Translations under genes and position numbers: made by a program | Shown: positions 26,658-35,642 of the stretch, piece by piece | Layout of the letters: each line of letters starts with the position of its first letter | Numbering within the stretch: position 1 is the first letter of the stretch | Assembly (NCBI GenBank): GCA_016287985.1 | Contig: JAEEXX010000006.1 | Coordinates: forward strand, 1 to 37,459 | Source: Candidatus Gastranaerophilales bacterium | GTDB taxonomy: Bacteria; Cyanobacteriota; Vampirovibrionia; Gastranaerophilales; Gastranaerophilaceae | Direction: 5' to 3' | Length of the DNA: 37,459 nucleotides | Notes under the pieces: model-generated | Told to the model about the DNA's origin: nothing | The model's database searches: none | What the model saw: only the letters and a program-made list of their open reading frames with translations

Positions 26658-26771
26658 TTCTACACATTCGACTTTAAGTTAAATACTGATATAATTTTGC
26701 TGGCAATATTGCTTTAATTATTGATTTCTCCTTGTTTAATAAGATATAATTTATGCAAGGAGATTTTGCGT

Positions 26772-27224
26772 ATGATAAAAGACTGTTTAAAAAATGCAGA
26801 AATATATTACAATATATCAGACAAACTGAAACTCGGGTTTGAATGGTTAAAATCTACAGATTTAAAATCGGCAAAACCAAATAAATACTACATTGACGGC
26901 GATAAGATTTATGCCAATGTCCAAGAATACCAAACAAAGACAGAATCTAAGTACGAAGCTCACAGGAAATATATTGATATTCAATATATGATTAAGGGTG
27001 AAGAATTAATAGGGGTTTGTGATAAATCTGATTGTAAAACATGTACTGCATACAATGATTCTAATGATATAGAATTCTTTGATTGCAAAAAAGAGGATAC
27101 TTGGCAAAAACTTCGAGAAGGGGATTTTTTAGTACTTTTTCCAAATGATGCGCATAAACCTTCAATATGTATATCTTCTCCAAACATAGTTAAAAAAGTT
27201 GTAGTGAAAATATCCATGAAATAA
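26772..27224 (+). CDS. YhcH/YjgK/YiaL family protein (DUF386)
   Basis: YEAHRKYIDIQYMIKGEELIGV..LREGDFLVLFPNDAHKPSI..VVKKVVVKI; SD aaggag upstream of ATG 26772. Confidence 0.9.
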   Translation: MIKDCLKNAEIYYNISDKLKLGFEWLKSTDLKSAKPNKYYIDGDKIYANVQEYQTKTESKYEAHRKYIDIQYMIKGEELIGVCDKSDCKTCTAYNDSNDIEFFDCKKEDTWQKLREGDFLVLFPNDAHKPSICISSPNIVKKVVVKISMK

Positions 27225-27225
27225 A

Positions 27226-27666
27226 TTATGCTGCCGCAAAAATATTTTCTACCGAATAATCAATTTCCAAATCTACAAATTCATTGTATTCATTTTTCGC
27301 ATTTTCTGTAAAAATTCTCCAAAGTTCCCCTAATACAACTTCTTTGTTTGCTTTTTTTACCGGGTTATTTTTTAAATATTTCAAAGTTTCTTTTAATGTT
27401 CCATTGAGTGTAATTTGCGAAGAAGCCTTTAAAATGGCCAATTGTGCATTGGAGTATACCGTACTGTCAGCACCAAAGATGGTTTTACTTGCTATATTTT
27501 GAATGACATCTATTGAACCATTTTGTTTATTCAAAATATCTCTGGCAGTATTTCTGAGATTTTCCCTGTTTTCAAAGCTATAACTTGTTTCTGGAATATT
27601 AATGCCCATTTTTCGATACCTTTTGTTTATCCCTTTTCTTGGTATGTATATCGGCATTTTTTCCAA
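27226..27666 (-). CDS. Hypothetical protein
   Basis: Single ORF, convergent with the YhcH gene (1-bp gap); alternative start at 27657 (MPIYIPRKG). Confidence 0.6.
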   Translation of the reverse strand: MEKMPIYIPRKGINKRYRKMGINIPETSYSFENRENLRNTARDILNKQNGSIDVIQNIASKTIFGADSTVYSNAQLAILKASSQITLNGTLKETLKYLKNNPVKKANKEVVLGELWRIFTENAKNEYNEFVDLEIDYSVENIFAAA

Positions 27667-28050
27667 AAACTTTAGCGTTAAACCGGAAATTGTTACAATT
27701 CGTTACAATTTGAGTATGCAGAAAAAGTTTGAAAAAATAACGTTTTTCAACGTTTTTAAATTGGATTCAAAGTGTACGAAATCCGGTCTGGGTAAAGGAT
27801 AGCACATGATTTTATTCAAAATTGTATCCAAGAGTTTACAGGGAAAATTTAATTTTTCCGCAGATTCAAATTATTAAAGCAAGGTGAAATTACATGCAAA
27901 AAGCATGCTCTAATTAGGAATATTAGCCGGAGAACCATATCACGTTGTAATTACTGTTATTACTGTTTTTTGCTGACATGAATTTTCGTTAATTAACAAA
28001 AACATTTTGTTATTATTGTTAAAATTTCTAATTTTATTTAATTTTAGGCA

Positions 28051-28078
28051 TTGCAATTCTGTGAAATATGTATATAAT
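28051..28078 (+). promoter_or_regulatory. Sigma70-type promoter for HU gene
   Basis: TTGCAA-16 bp-TATAAT, 30 bp upstream of the HU ATG with SD aaagggg. Confidence 0.7.
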
Positions 28079-28108
28079 AGTATTTGTAATAAGAAAGGGG
28101 ATTTTATT

Positions 28109-28384
28109 ATGAACAAAGAAGAATTAATTGCAGAAATTTCAAAGAAGACAAAAGTATCTAAAAAAGATGCATCTTTAATTTTGTCAGCAACACTTGATTC
28201 AATTCAAACATCTGTTAAGAAAGGACACAAAGTAACTTTGGTTGGTTTTGGTACTTTCTCTTCAAAACACAGAGCTGCTAGAAATGGCCGTAACCCACAA
28301 ACTGGCAAGGCTATCAAGATTGCTGCTAAGAATGTTCCTGCATTTTCAGCTGGTAAATCTTTCAAGGCTATGCTTAGCAAGTAA
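28109..28384 (+). CDS. HU family DNA-binding protein
   Basis: MNKEELIAEISKKTKVSKKDASLILSATLDSIQTSVKKGHKVTLVGFGTFSSKHRAARNGRNPQTGKAIKI.. Confidence 0.97.
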   Translation: MNKEELIAEISKKTKVSKKDASLILSATLDSIQTSVKKGHKVTLVGFGTFSSKHRAARNGRNPQTGKAIKIAAKNVPAFSAGKSFKAMLSK

Positions 28385-28400
28385 GATTTATTCTTAGTTT

Positions 28401-28436
28401 AAAAAAGCCGATGGATTTATTTCCGTCGGCTTTTAT
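28401..28436 (+). terminator. Rho-independent terminator of HU gene
   Basis: GCCGATGG-ATTTATTT-CCGTCGGC followed by TTTTATTTT. Confidence 0.85.
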
Positions 28437-28461
28437 TTTAGGAATTATCGTTCAAGAATAT

Positions 28462-29673
28462 TTATTTTTCTATTTCATAGAATTTAAATATCTTGAACAT
28501 ATTCTTGAATATATCTTTTGCAGAAGCATTATCAAAGTCTATATCCTTATTAAATTCTCCAAGAAGCTGATGTTTCTCGGTAGAATATAATTTTATCTTT
28601 TCAATTGCATCAGAATTAGTCCGATAACCGCATCCGTTTTTATACCTGCACCCTTTAATGATTTTATTGGCAGTACTCATTAAATCAAGTTTTTCGAATA
28701 TTGTATATGACTCCCAATCTTTTTCTGATACATAGAATCTATATTCATTTTCAGTTAATTCATATGAATCAAAATATATATTTGCCATTGATTTATAAAT
28801 GCCGCTCAATTCAATTTTATCGGTTGAAGTAGATTTGTTTTCTACCTTCTGCTCAATTGCAGGAGGAGGAGTAACCCTATCAACAGAAGCGCTATTCTGG
28901 CAATCTCCGCCAAATGCAACAATGAGAGCCATAATTATTATTAACGGCAATATGAATAAAGCGGGAATAATAAGGAAATTTAAACATACAAAAAATATTG
29001 TCTGCCTTTTTTGGGATTTATTAAATGCTTTTACATCATTCCATTTTTTACCTTTATAAGCCCATTCATTTCCTTTAAGTCCACAGTATATCTGGAATAA
29101 TCCGCTTAAAGGTGTTGCACTTGCTGCCCACATGAACAAGGTTATATAAGACCGATTGTAGAGTCCCCACATCCATGTTCCTAGAAATGCACCCCAGTTA
29201 AAGTCTTTGGTATAGTCATAGGGTAATCTTGAGGTAATTTTTCCGGGCATAAAAAGTAGATACAACCCTACAATGCTTGCAACACAAAAAACAGCCATAT
29301 ACGTTGTAAACGGGAGCATAAACCAAAAATTTGTCAATCCAAAAAATATTGTACAAATCGTTGTCCAATAAATATTAGTTTCCGCACAAATATCTCTGAT
29401 ACGCCTATGTATAGTCGGTATTAATAGCGTTATTACCGCTGCTGTGCCGAGCAATGATATCAATTTTAGCAATATTGGTGCGTTCATAAAAATGACATTG
29501 TATCTAAATATATCTTCCATTGAAGAACATTTAATCCACCAATATACTGTAAACGGAATATTTAGAGCAAGAGAAATGGCAGAAATGTATACTAAATTTA
29601 TACAATAATCCCGCCTGCCAAGTATACCTTCATAACTGTAAAACTTGGTATTTATATCAAAGTTTTCTGTCAT
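28462..29673 (-). CDS. Membrane protein combining DUF805-like and DUF2628-like regions plus a C-terminal soluble domain
   Basis: YEGILGRRDYCINLVYISAISL..HRRIRDI (DUF805-like), then NWGAFLGTWMWGLYNRSYITL..CGLKGNEWAYKGKKW (DUF2628-like). Confidence 0.75.
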   Translation of the reverse strand: MTENFDINTKFYSYEGILGRRDYCINLVYISAISLALNIPFTVYWWIKCSSMEDIFRYNVIFMNAPILLKLISLLGTAAVITLLIPTIHRRIRDICAETNIYWTTICTIFFGLTNFWFMLPFTTYMAVFCVASIVGLYLLFMPGKITSRLPYDYTKDFNWGAFLGTWMWGLYNRSYITLFMWAASATPLSGLFQIYCGLKGNEWAYKGKKWNDVKAFNKSQKRQTIFFVCLNFLIIPALFILPLIIIMALIVAFGGDCQNSASVDRVTPPPAIEQKVENKSTSTDKIELSGIYKSMANIYFDSYELTENEYRFYVSEKDWESYTIFEKLDLMSTANKIIKGCRYKNGCGYRTNSDAIEKIKLYSTEKHQLLGEFNKDIDFDNASAKDIFKNMFKIFKFYEIEK

Positions 29674-29687
29674 AAATTAACTCCGGA

Positions 29688-30119
29688 TTAATCAGCAGAA
29701 ATTCCGCTCATTGCCACAGCCATTACTAAAAATATGATTGCTATTGCGCATATAATTCCTAATATAGCGAGAACTGTTCCGGCAAGTGCCCATTTCTTCT
29801 GATATGCATGAAAAGCCTCAATACTCTCAAATTTTTTGTTTTGCCATGCCCATTCGTTTCCTTTTATACCAAACCATATTGCTAAACCTAATTGTGCCAT
29901 TCCTGCAAGCATATTAACAAAAGGTATAAATACCAAAACTACTGTTGCCAGCATTGTTAATGTAATATATGACTTATTTCCGAGACCCCATATCCAAGAT
30001 AATAGAAATGCACCCCAGTTGAATTTATCTGATACAACTTCCGGTACTATAGTACCTTTGCCTTGTCCGGAATTGTTTGCCATGGATGCTTCATTAGCTA
30101 TCAAAGTTTCGTTTGACAT
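29688..30119 (-). CDS. Small membrane protein with DUF2628-like domain
   Basis: KFNWGAFLLSWIWGLGNKSYITLTML..GIKGNEWAWQNKKFESIEAFHAYQKKW; paralogous to the middle of the downstream gene. Confidence 0.8.
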   Translation of the reverse strand: MSNETLIANEASMANNSGQGKGTIVPEVVSDKFNWGAFLLSWIWGLGNKSYITLTMLATVVLVFIPFVNMLAGMAQLGLAIWFGIKGNEWAWQNKKFESIEAFHAYQKKWALAGTVLAILGIICAIAIIFLVMAVAMSGISAD

Positions 30120-30297
30120 CTTTTTCTCCTTTCAGTTATTTGTAATTTCATAATGTAACCACTTGAATTTTACACTATAGACGGAAGATAAAATCATTTA
30201 AAAATATGACTTAATATTTCTTAACAAATTAGGCAATTTTTGATGCCATATATACTTAATATATATATAGCAAGTATTAATTAGATAGAGAGTAAAT

Positions 30298-31074
30298 ATG
30301 GCAAACGTTTATTACAAGATTTTAAACAGAAATATTAACACAAATTATGCTGAACGTGTTATAACAGATATTCAGAGTGAACTGCGTAATTCAGCTGGCA
30401 TGCTAAAGGAAGATTTGTTTGATGTTACAAAATCAATGAAAATTTATCGCTCCACGTCGGATACAGACAGTTTACTTAAATATTATGTAATCAGTCAGTT
30501 GTTGAAGAATATGCCCGAATTAGAGAAAAAAAATGTTAGTAACAGATATGCATTAACTATGAATAAGAATATCCGTAAAAATGTTAATGAAAACAAGTAC
30601 TACAGATTATCCGACGGCAATTGGATTCTGGCTGAAGATATAGTAGCAGTCAATAATGACGGTTCTTATGTGCGCGATGAAAAAAAGAATAACTATTCGT
30701 TTATATTCAGAAAAACTTATAGTTTTGATGACAAATTGATAAAAATTCAATTGTTGTTGCCAAACGGTAAAATTGTAAATAACGAGTTACAGGCAGTAGA
30801 ATTAGCTGGAATGAGAAAAGAATTTGCCCACAGATACAAATATTCCGGGTATAGCGGCAATTCCAGTGATATTATTGCTGCATTATTAAATCGTTTTGTA
30901 TCTCCTATTGAGACAGGATTATACATGGACAGACATTATAATTTGTATTCTTGGAACCAGAGAGAAAAATGTTTTATTAAAAGTGATAAAGATTTTAAAT
31001 CACCATTGTTAACAGATTATATTTTTGATAGCTGCAAAAAAGTCATACGAAAAGAGTACACAGGAACAAAATAA
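30298..31074 (+). CDS. Hypothetical protein (258 aa)
   Basis: ATG at 30298 preceded by gagagtaaat; long single ORF with no recognised domain. Confidence 0.75.
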   Translation: MANVYYKILNRNINTNYAERVITDIQSELRNSAGMLKEDLFDVTKSMKIYRSTSDTDSLLKYYVISQLLKNMPELEKKNVSNRYALTMNKNIRKNVNENKYYRLSDGNWILAEDIVAVNNDGSYVRDEKKNNYSFIFRKTYSFDDKLIKIQLLLPNGKIVNNELQAVELAGMRKEFAHRYKYSGYSGNSSDIIAALLNRFVSPIETGLYMDRHYNLYSWNQREKCFIKSDKDFKSPLLTDYIFDSCKKVIRKEYTGTK

Positions 31075-31100
31075 TACATGAAATTGGAGCGATTGGTGCT

Positions 31101-31250
31101 ATGAATAAGAATTATTTGAACTCAACACAAACTGAAACGGACAGCGAAAAGTTAAGAATCCAAAAAATGAAATTTGGTATTATTTCCAATTTTAGAAGTC
31201 AGCTGAGCAAAAGGAATTTATGGCTGTTTACCTTAGATAATCACAATTAA
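31101..31250 (+). CDS. Possible small ORF (49 aa) downstream of the 258-aa gene
   Basis: MNKNYLNSTQTETDSEKLRIQKMKFGIISNFRSQLSKRNLWLFTLDNHN*; upstream GGAG but with long spacing; lies before a terminator. Confidence 0.35.
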   Translation: MNKNYLNSTQTETDSEKLRIQKMKFGIISNFRSQLSKRNLWLFTLDNHN

Positions 31251-31277
31251 AGTATTACAATTGGAATGTATTTCAAT

Positions 31278-31313
31278 AAAAAGCACATACTTACTACAAG
31301 TATGTGCTTTTTT
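31278..31313 (+). terminator. Rho-independent terminator
   Basis: AAAAAGCACATACTT-ACTAC-AAGTATGTGCTTTTTT. Confidence 0.9.
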
Positions 31314-31388
31314 GACAAATATAAGTTTGTCATTAATCATTCATATAGAGGTACTTATAAATAAAAAAAATGTAATAATAGAGCTATC

Positions 31389-31886
31389 ATGCCCTTCGTA
31401 TACAGATTGCAAAAAATTCTGAATTTTAGGATTAGAAAGCGTGATGAACAGATGCTAGTCGTTCAAAAAGCGCAGCAAGCTGTCTATGAAGCGGAAGAAA
31501 GAATTCGTCAAAACGAAGCGGAAATACAGCAGACAATTGTTGCCAAAAAAACTGCCGATATTCGTTTGATGGAATATTATGACAATTATCTTCATCACTT
31601 GTGGGACAAAGCAGATGCGTTAAAAGCAGAAAAACAAAGGTTGGAAGATATATTGAATGAAGAAAAACAAAAACTTGTTAAGTTAGAACAGGATGTAAAA
31701 GTTTTAGAAAAACATAAAGAAAAATTACACGAAAATTATATAGAAGAAGAAAAGAAAAAAGAGTTAAAACAATTTTCGGAAATCGGTGTTCAAAGATTTT
31801 TTATACAGCACAGAGAAAAAGACGAAGATGAAGAAGAACAAATCAGAAAAATCGTAGAAGAATCAGAATTAGAGGGCATGGAATAA
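31389..31886 (+). CDS. fliJ: Flagellar protein FliJ
   Basis: MPFVYRLQKILNFRIRKRDEQMLVVQKAQQAVYEAEERI.. coiled-coil; coupled to a FliK-like gene. Confidence 0.8.
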   Translation: MPFVYRLQKILNFRIRKRDEQMLVVQKAQQAVYEAEERIRQNEAEIQQTIVAKKTADIRLMEYYDNYLHHLWDKADALKAEKQRLEDILNEEKQKLVKLEQDVKVLEKHKEKLHENYIEEEKKKELKQFSEIGVQRFFIQHREKDEDEEEQIRKIVEESELEGME

Positions 31887-32935
31887 TGGAAATACAATCA
31901 ACAGGAATCGGTAAAGAAGTTAAAAATTCGGAAGTCAAGTCATCACAATCAGCTCCCGCTTCGGAGATAAAATTTTCCGATGAACTAAAAGAGCTTGAAA
32001 ACAGTAAAAAATCTAATAAAAATGAAGAAACAAAAAATACACCGGAAGAAAAAATAAATGGCAATGAAAAAATTAATAGCAAACCAGAGGATTGCTTACA
32101 TTCCGGTAATAATAGCAATATTACAGTTGCTATGAACGATTTGAATGGTGTAGTTACTTCTCTAAACCAATCAGGGGATAAGATTAAAGAAAAACCAAAA
32201 TTTGCCGATAATGATTTTGAAGGTACAGGTATGATAAATAACGATTTTAATATTGAAAACAAGGATAAATTACCTCAAATGAGCTCAAATATGAGTTTTA
32301 ATACTGGTGGTCAACCTTTTTCATCATTTATGAATGGTGAAGGAGACAGTTCCAATGCTAAACTTTCCAGTACAGCAAAAGATTTGGCGGAGGAAGCGGC
32401 TGTATTATCAACAATGGCGGAAAATATTGCGATGGCAAATAAAGCTGGTCTTAATGAAAAAACTGTTGTAAGAGAAGATGGTATCAAAAAAGTCGATACT
32501 AAATCAAATATTACAAAAGAAGTTATAGTAAGTTATGGCGAAGTTATCATGAATAAAGCCGATGTAGAGTTCTTTGTTAATCTTGTGGAAGGTAACTTAA
32601 AATCGGGAGATTTGCAAAAAGAATCTGTTCACAAATCTTTAAATATATCCAAAACATTAGCGGATTTGATTGCAAAATCGATTGAGAATAATAAGCCTGT
32701 AAGAATAGAATTTGACAATGGGATTTCTGTCATTATAAAGATATCAAGAGACGGAAAATTGTCAGCCGACTTTCTTCCGTCAACGCAGGTAGCAGAAGCA
32801 TATCTTAAGGAAAATTTACCGCTTTTAAAACAGCGGTTTGATGAACAGAACCTTGAATATGGTGAACTGAACAGGCGCGAAAGACAAAATAGAAATCGGG
32901 ACGAAAACCAAAAGAAAGGTCGTGAAAATGAATGA
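31886..32935 (+). CDS. fliK: Flagellar hook-length control protein (FliK-like C-terminal domain)
   Basis: Low-complexity N-terminus, then KPVRIEFDNGISVIIKISRDGKLSADFLPSTQVAEAYLKENLPLLKQRFDEQNLEYGEL; TAATG overlap with fliJ. Confidence 0.75.
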   Translation: MEIQSTGIGKEVKNSEVKSSQSAPASEIKFSDELKELENSKKSNKNEETKNTPEEKINGNEKINSKPEDCLHSGNNSNITVAMNDLNGVVTSLNQSGDKIKEKPKFADNDFEGTGMINNDFNIENKDKLPQMSSNMSFNTGGQPFSSFMNGEGDSSNAKLSSTAKDLAEEAAVLSTMAENIAMANKAGLNEKTVVREDGIKKVDTKSNITKEVIVSYGEVIMNKADVEFFVNLVEGNLKSGDLQKESVHKSLNISKTLADLIAKSIENNKPVRIEFDNGISVIIKISRDGKLSADFLPSTQVAEAYLKENLPLLKQRFDEQNLEYGELNRRERQNRNRDENQKKGRENE

Positions 32936-33764
32936 TATTTATACAACAGCAATAAATACTCAAAAAGCAACAATCCAATGGATGGACGTTTTGGGTGATA
33001 ACCTTACTAATGTCTATACCCCTGGTTTTAGAGAGAATAAAGTTAATTTTAGTACATTTTTAGGCGGTGCGGTACTGGACCATAATGTTAAGAACTTTGG
33101 TCAAGGAAAATCTACACCCGGTACATCAAATGAAAATTTGTTTTTTGAAGGTACAGGCTTTTTCGTACTGAGAAATCCCGAGGGTAATGTTTCTTACACG
33201 AGACTTGGTGAGTTCACATTTGATTCTGAGGGGGTTTATCGTGCGAAAAATGGTGCGACAGTTCAAGGGTATATATTGAATGATAAGGGTGAAATAATGG
33301 CCGGGACCAAATCTATAAGCGCTGATTTGTATGAGGAAACTGCCTTAAAAGGTGGTGCAATGAGCATTCCTACAACAAACATAAAATTGTGGATTGATCC
33401 TAATAACGGAAAATTCCTCGGTAAATATGACGAATATGAAATTAAAAATGACGGGACAATATATGGTAAAGCTGACGGAGGAAATCGCTCAGTACCTTTG
33501 TACAAAATAGCGACAGCAAACTTCCATAACCCAAGCGGTTTATACGAAGTTAAAGACGGTATGTTTGTGGAAACAGAGGAATCGGGAAAGCCTGTTGTCG
33601 GGAGAGGAGAAATTCGTTCGGGTCTATTGGAACAGTCCAATATTGACTTCAAAAACAATATGGCAGATTACCAAATGGCAAAAGTTCAGATGGAATTAGT
33701 TAATGCTTTGATTAAAAGTAATAAAGACCTCTTGCAGTCTGCAATGGAAATGGCTACTAACTAG
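32928..33764 (+). CDS. Flagellar hook-basal body protein (FlgE/F/G family)
   Basis: MNDIYTTAINTQKATIQWMDVLGDNLTNVYTPGFRENKVNF; FEGTGFFVLRNPEGNVSYTRLGEFTFDSEGVYRAKNGATVQGY; C-terminal QSNIDFKNNMADYQMAKVQMELVNALIKSN. Confidence 0.9.
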   Translation: MNDIYTTAINTQKATIQWMDVLGDNLTNVYTPGFRENKVNFSTFLGGAVLDHNVKNFGQGKSTPGTSNENLFFEGTGFFVLRNPEGNVSYTRLGEFTFDSEGVYRAKNGATVQGYILNDKGEIMAGTKSISADLYEETALKGGAMSIPTTNIKLWIDPNNGKFLGKYDEYEIKNDGTIYGKADGGNRSVPLYKIATANFHNPSGLYEVKDGMFVETEESGKPVVGRGEIRSGLLEQSNIDFKNNMADYQMAKVQMELVNALIKSNKDLLQSAMEMATN

Positions 33765-33787
33765 TATAAATTTTTTACTTAACAAGT

Positions 33788-33816
33788 TTGTGCAATTCCC
33801 TGTTTTAGGTTATACT
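33788..33816 (+). promoter_or_regulatory. Sigma70-type promoter close to the formyltransferase start codon
   Basis: TTGTGC-17 bp-TATACT; the -10 ends 10 bp before ATG at 33827. Confidence 0.6.
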
Positions 33817-33826
33817 TAACTAGAAG

Positions 33827-34768
33827 ATGTTTAATAGAACCGTTTTTAAAAAGAGAATACTTTTTGTCGGAATTCCTGATATGGCGTATATCGGTTTGGA
33901 TGGTTTGCTTATGGCGGGAGTTAATATTGTAGGTGTTCTCGGTCCCAAAAAAAATCATAATATGTTTTATGATTTTAAAAATTTTGTTATCTATAGAGGC
34001 TTAAATTACATAGATTATGATGAGTTGGACGAACCGCAATTGATTGAAAAAATAAAAAGTCTTGATGTTGATGCGGCGGTTGTTTGTTCTTTTAACTATA
34101 AAATTCCAAAAGTTCTGTTAAATGCCACTAAGGATGGTTTCATAAATGTTCATCCTTCAATGCTTCCTAAATATAGAGGCGGGAATCCCTATTCAAGAGT
34201 AATTATGAATGGTGAGACGGAAACTGGTGTAACAATTCATTTTATGGATGAAGGTTTTGATACAGGAGATATTATTGCCCAAAAAGCCTATCACATCCAT
34301 TCAAAGGCGACTATGGGGACTCTGTTTAATGAATTAAATGTCCTCGGGATAGAACTTTTGCTTCAGGTCTTGCAAAATTATGAAACTCAAGAATTGCCCA
34401 GAATAAAACAGCCGGCAGGAGATTTTATTTCGGGGAAGGGGCTATCCGAAAAGGATGTATTTATAAATTATAATAAAACAGCCGAGGAAATTGAAAGGTT
34501 TGTTCGGGCGCTGAATCCGTTTATCATAGCAAATACAACTTTTCGTGGTAATTTGATGAAAATCATGCGGGCGGAAGTTGCTTCCGATGCGTTGTCGATT
34601 CCACACCCCGCAGGAACTGTATCGAAAATTGAGGATGACAAGTTCTTTATTGCAACTTCAAAGGGCCTGCTGGTCCCGACAGTTTTGCAGTTTGGAAGTT
34701 TCTTCATCGGTGACAGCAAAGATTTTATAAGAATTGTTAATCCAAAAATTGGAGAAGAATTTAAGTAG
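33827..34768 (+). CDS. Formyltransferase family protein (methionyl-tRNA formyltransferase-like)
   Basis: GFINVHPSMLPKYRGGNPYSRVIMNGETETGVTIHFMDEGFDTGDIIAQK; N/H/D catalytic triad residues present. Confidence 0.88.
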   Translation: MFNRTVFKKRILFVGIPDMAYIGLDGLLMAGVNIVGVLGPKKNHNMFYDFKNFVIYRGLNYIDYDELDEPQLIEKIKSLDVDAAVVCSFNYKIPKVLLNATKDGFINVHPSMLPKYRGGNPYSRVIMNGETETGVTIHFMDEGFDTGDIIAQKAYHIHSKATMGTLFNELNVLGIELLLQVLQNYETQELPRIKQPAGDFISGKGLSEKDVFINYNKTAEEIERFVRALNPFIIANTTFRGNLMKIMRAEVASDALSIPHPAGTVSKIEDDKFFIATSKGLLVPTVLQFGSFFIGDSKDFIRIVNPKIGEEFK

Positions 34769-34823
34769 GGGTAAATGGGGATAAATTTATTTGGCGGGTT
34801 AAACATATTGCAGGATAAGTGTA

Positions 34824-35642
34824 ATGGAAAAATTATATTTTTTAACGGCGGGTGTGCCTTTAAAGGCAGGTAATAAGGGATATAAAAAAGGGTTTGAAAT
34901 CCACGATGAAATGGGTTTAGATGGGCTTGAACTTGAATTTGTGCATGGAGTGCGTATTTCAGATACCAGCAGAGAAGATGTAAAGAGCTCAAATAAAGTA
35001 ATAACTGCCCATGCACCGTTTTATGTAAATCTCAATGCAAGAGAGGAAGATAAAGTTGAAGCGAGTGTTCAGCGAATTATTGAGACAGCAATGACGACAA
35101 ATGAGCTGGGTGGTTTTAGTATTACGTACCACGCAGGTTTTTATTTGGGGCAAGACGCAGAACTTGTTTACTCCAATATCCGGAAACAAACCGAAATAAT
35201 AACATCAGAATTAAATAAAGCCGGAAATAAAATATGGGTTCGCCCTGAAACGACCGGTAAATCAACTCAATGGGGTGACTTAGATGAAATTATAAAACTA
35301 TCAAAAGAGTTCGAGACGGTTCTTCCCTGTGTTGATTTTTCACACATACATGCAAGGTATAACGGTTTTTGGAATACTTATGACGAATTCTCTTCAATAT
35401 TTGAAAAAATCGGTAATGAACTGGGACAAGTTGCATTGGATAATTTTCATGCTCATATTGCAGGAATAGAATATGGTGCTAAGGGTGAGAAAAAACACTT
35501 GAATCTTGAAGAATCCGATATGAATTACAAAGATTTGTTAAGAGCTTTTAAGAGTTTCGGGGTCAAAGGAGTTATTGTTTGCGAAAGTCCTAATATTGAG
35601 GATGATGCAAAACTTATGAAAGACTATTACAAAAGCTTGTAA
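34824..35642 (+). CDS. Endonuclease IV-like TIM barrel (AP endonuclease family 2)
   Basis: LDGLELEFVHGVRI, TAHAPFYVNL, ITYHAGFYLG, WVRPETTGK, PCVDFSHIHAR, FHAHIAGIEYGAKGEKKH, VIVCESPNIEDDA. Confidence 0.85.
   Translation: MEKLYFLTAGVPLKAGNKGYKKGFEIHDEMGLDGLELEFVHGVRISDTSREDVKSSNKVITAHAPFYVNLNAREEDKVEASVQRIIETAMTTNELGGFSITYHAGFYLGQDAELVYSNIRKQTEIITSELNKAGNKIWVRPETTGKSTQWGDLDEIIKLSKEFETVLPCVDFSHIHARYNGFWNTYDEFSSIFEKIGNELGQVALDNFHAHIAGIEYGAKGEKKHLNLEESDMNYKDLLRAFKSFGVKGVIVCESPNIEDDAKLMKDYYKSL

Noticed and set aside
27602-27802. 66-aa plus-strand ORF
   Set aside because: Overlaps the minus-strand 27226-27666 gene, has no SD and no protein-like conservation evident.
34468-35016. 182-aa minus-strand ORF
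   Set aside because: Antisense across the formyltransferase end and TIM-barrel start, both convincingly coding.
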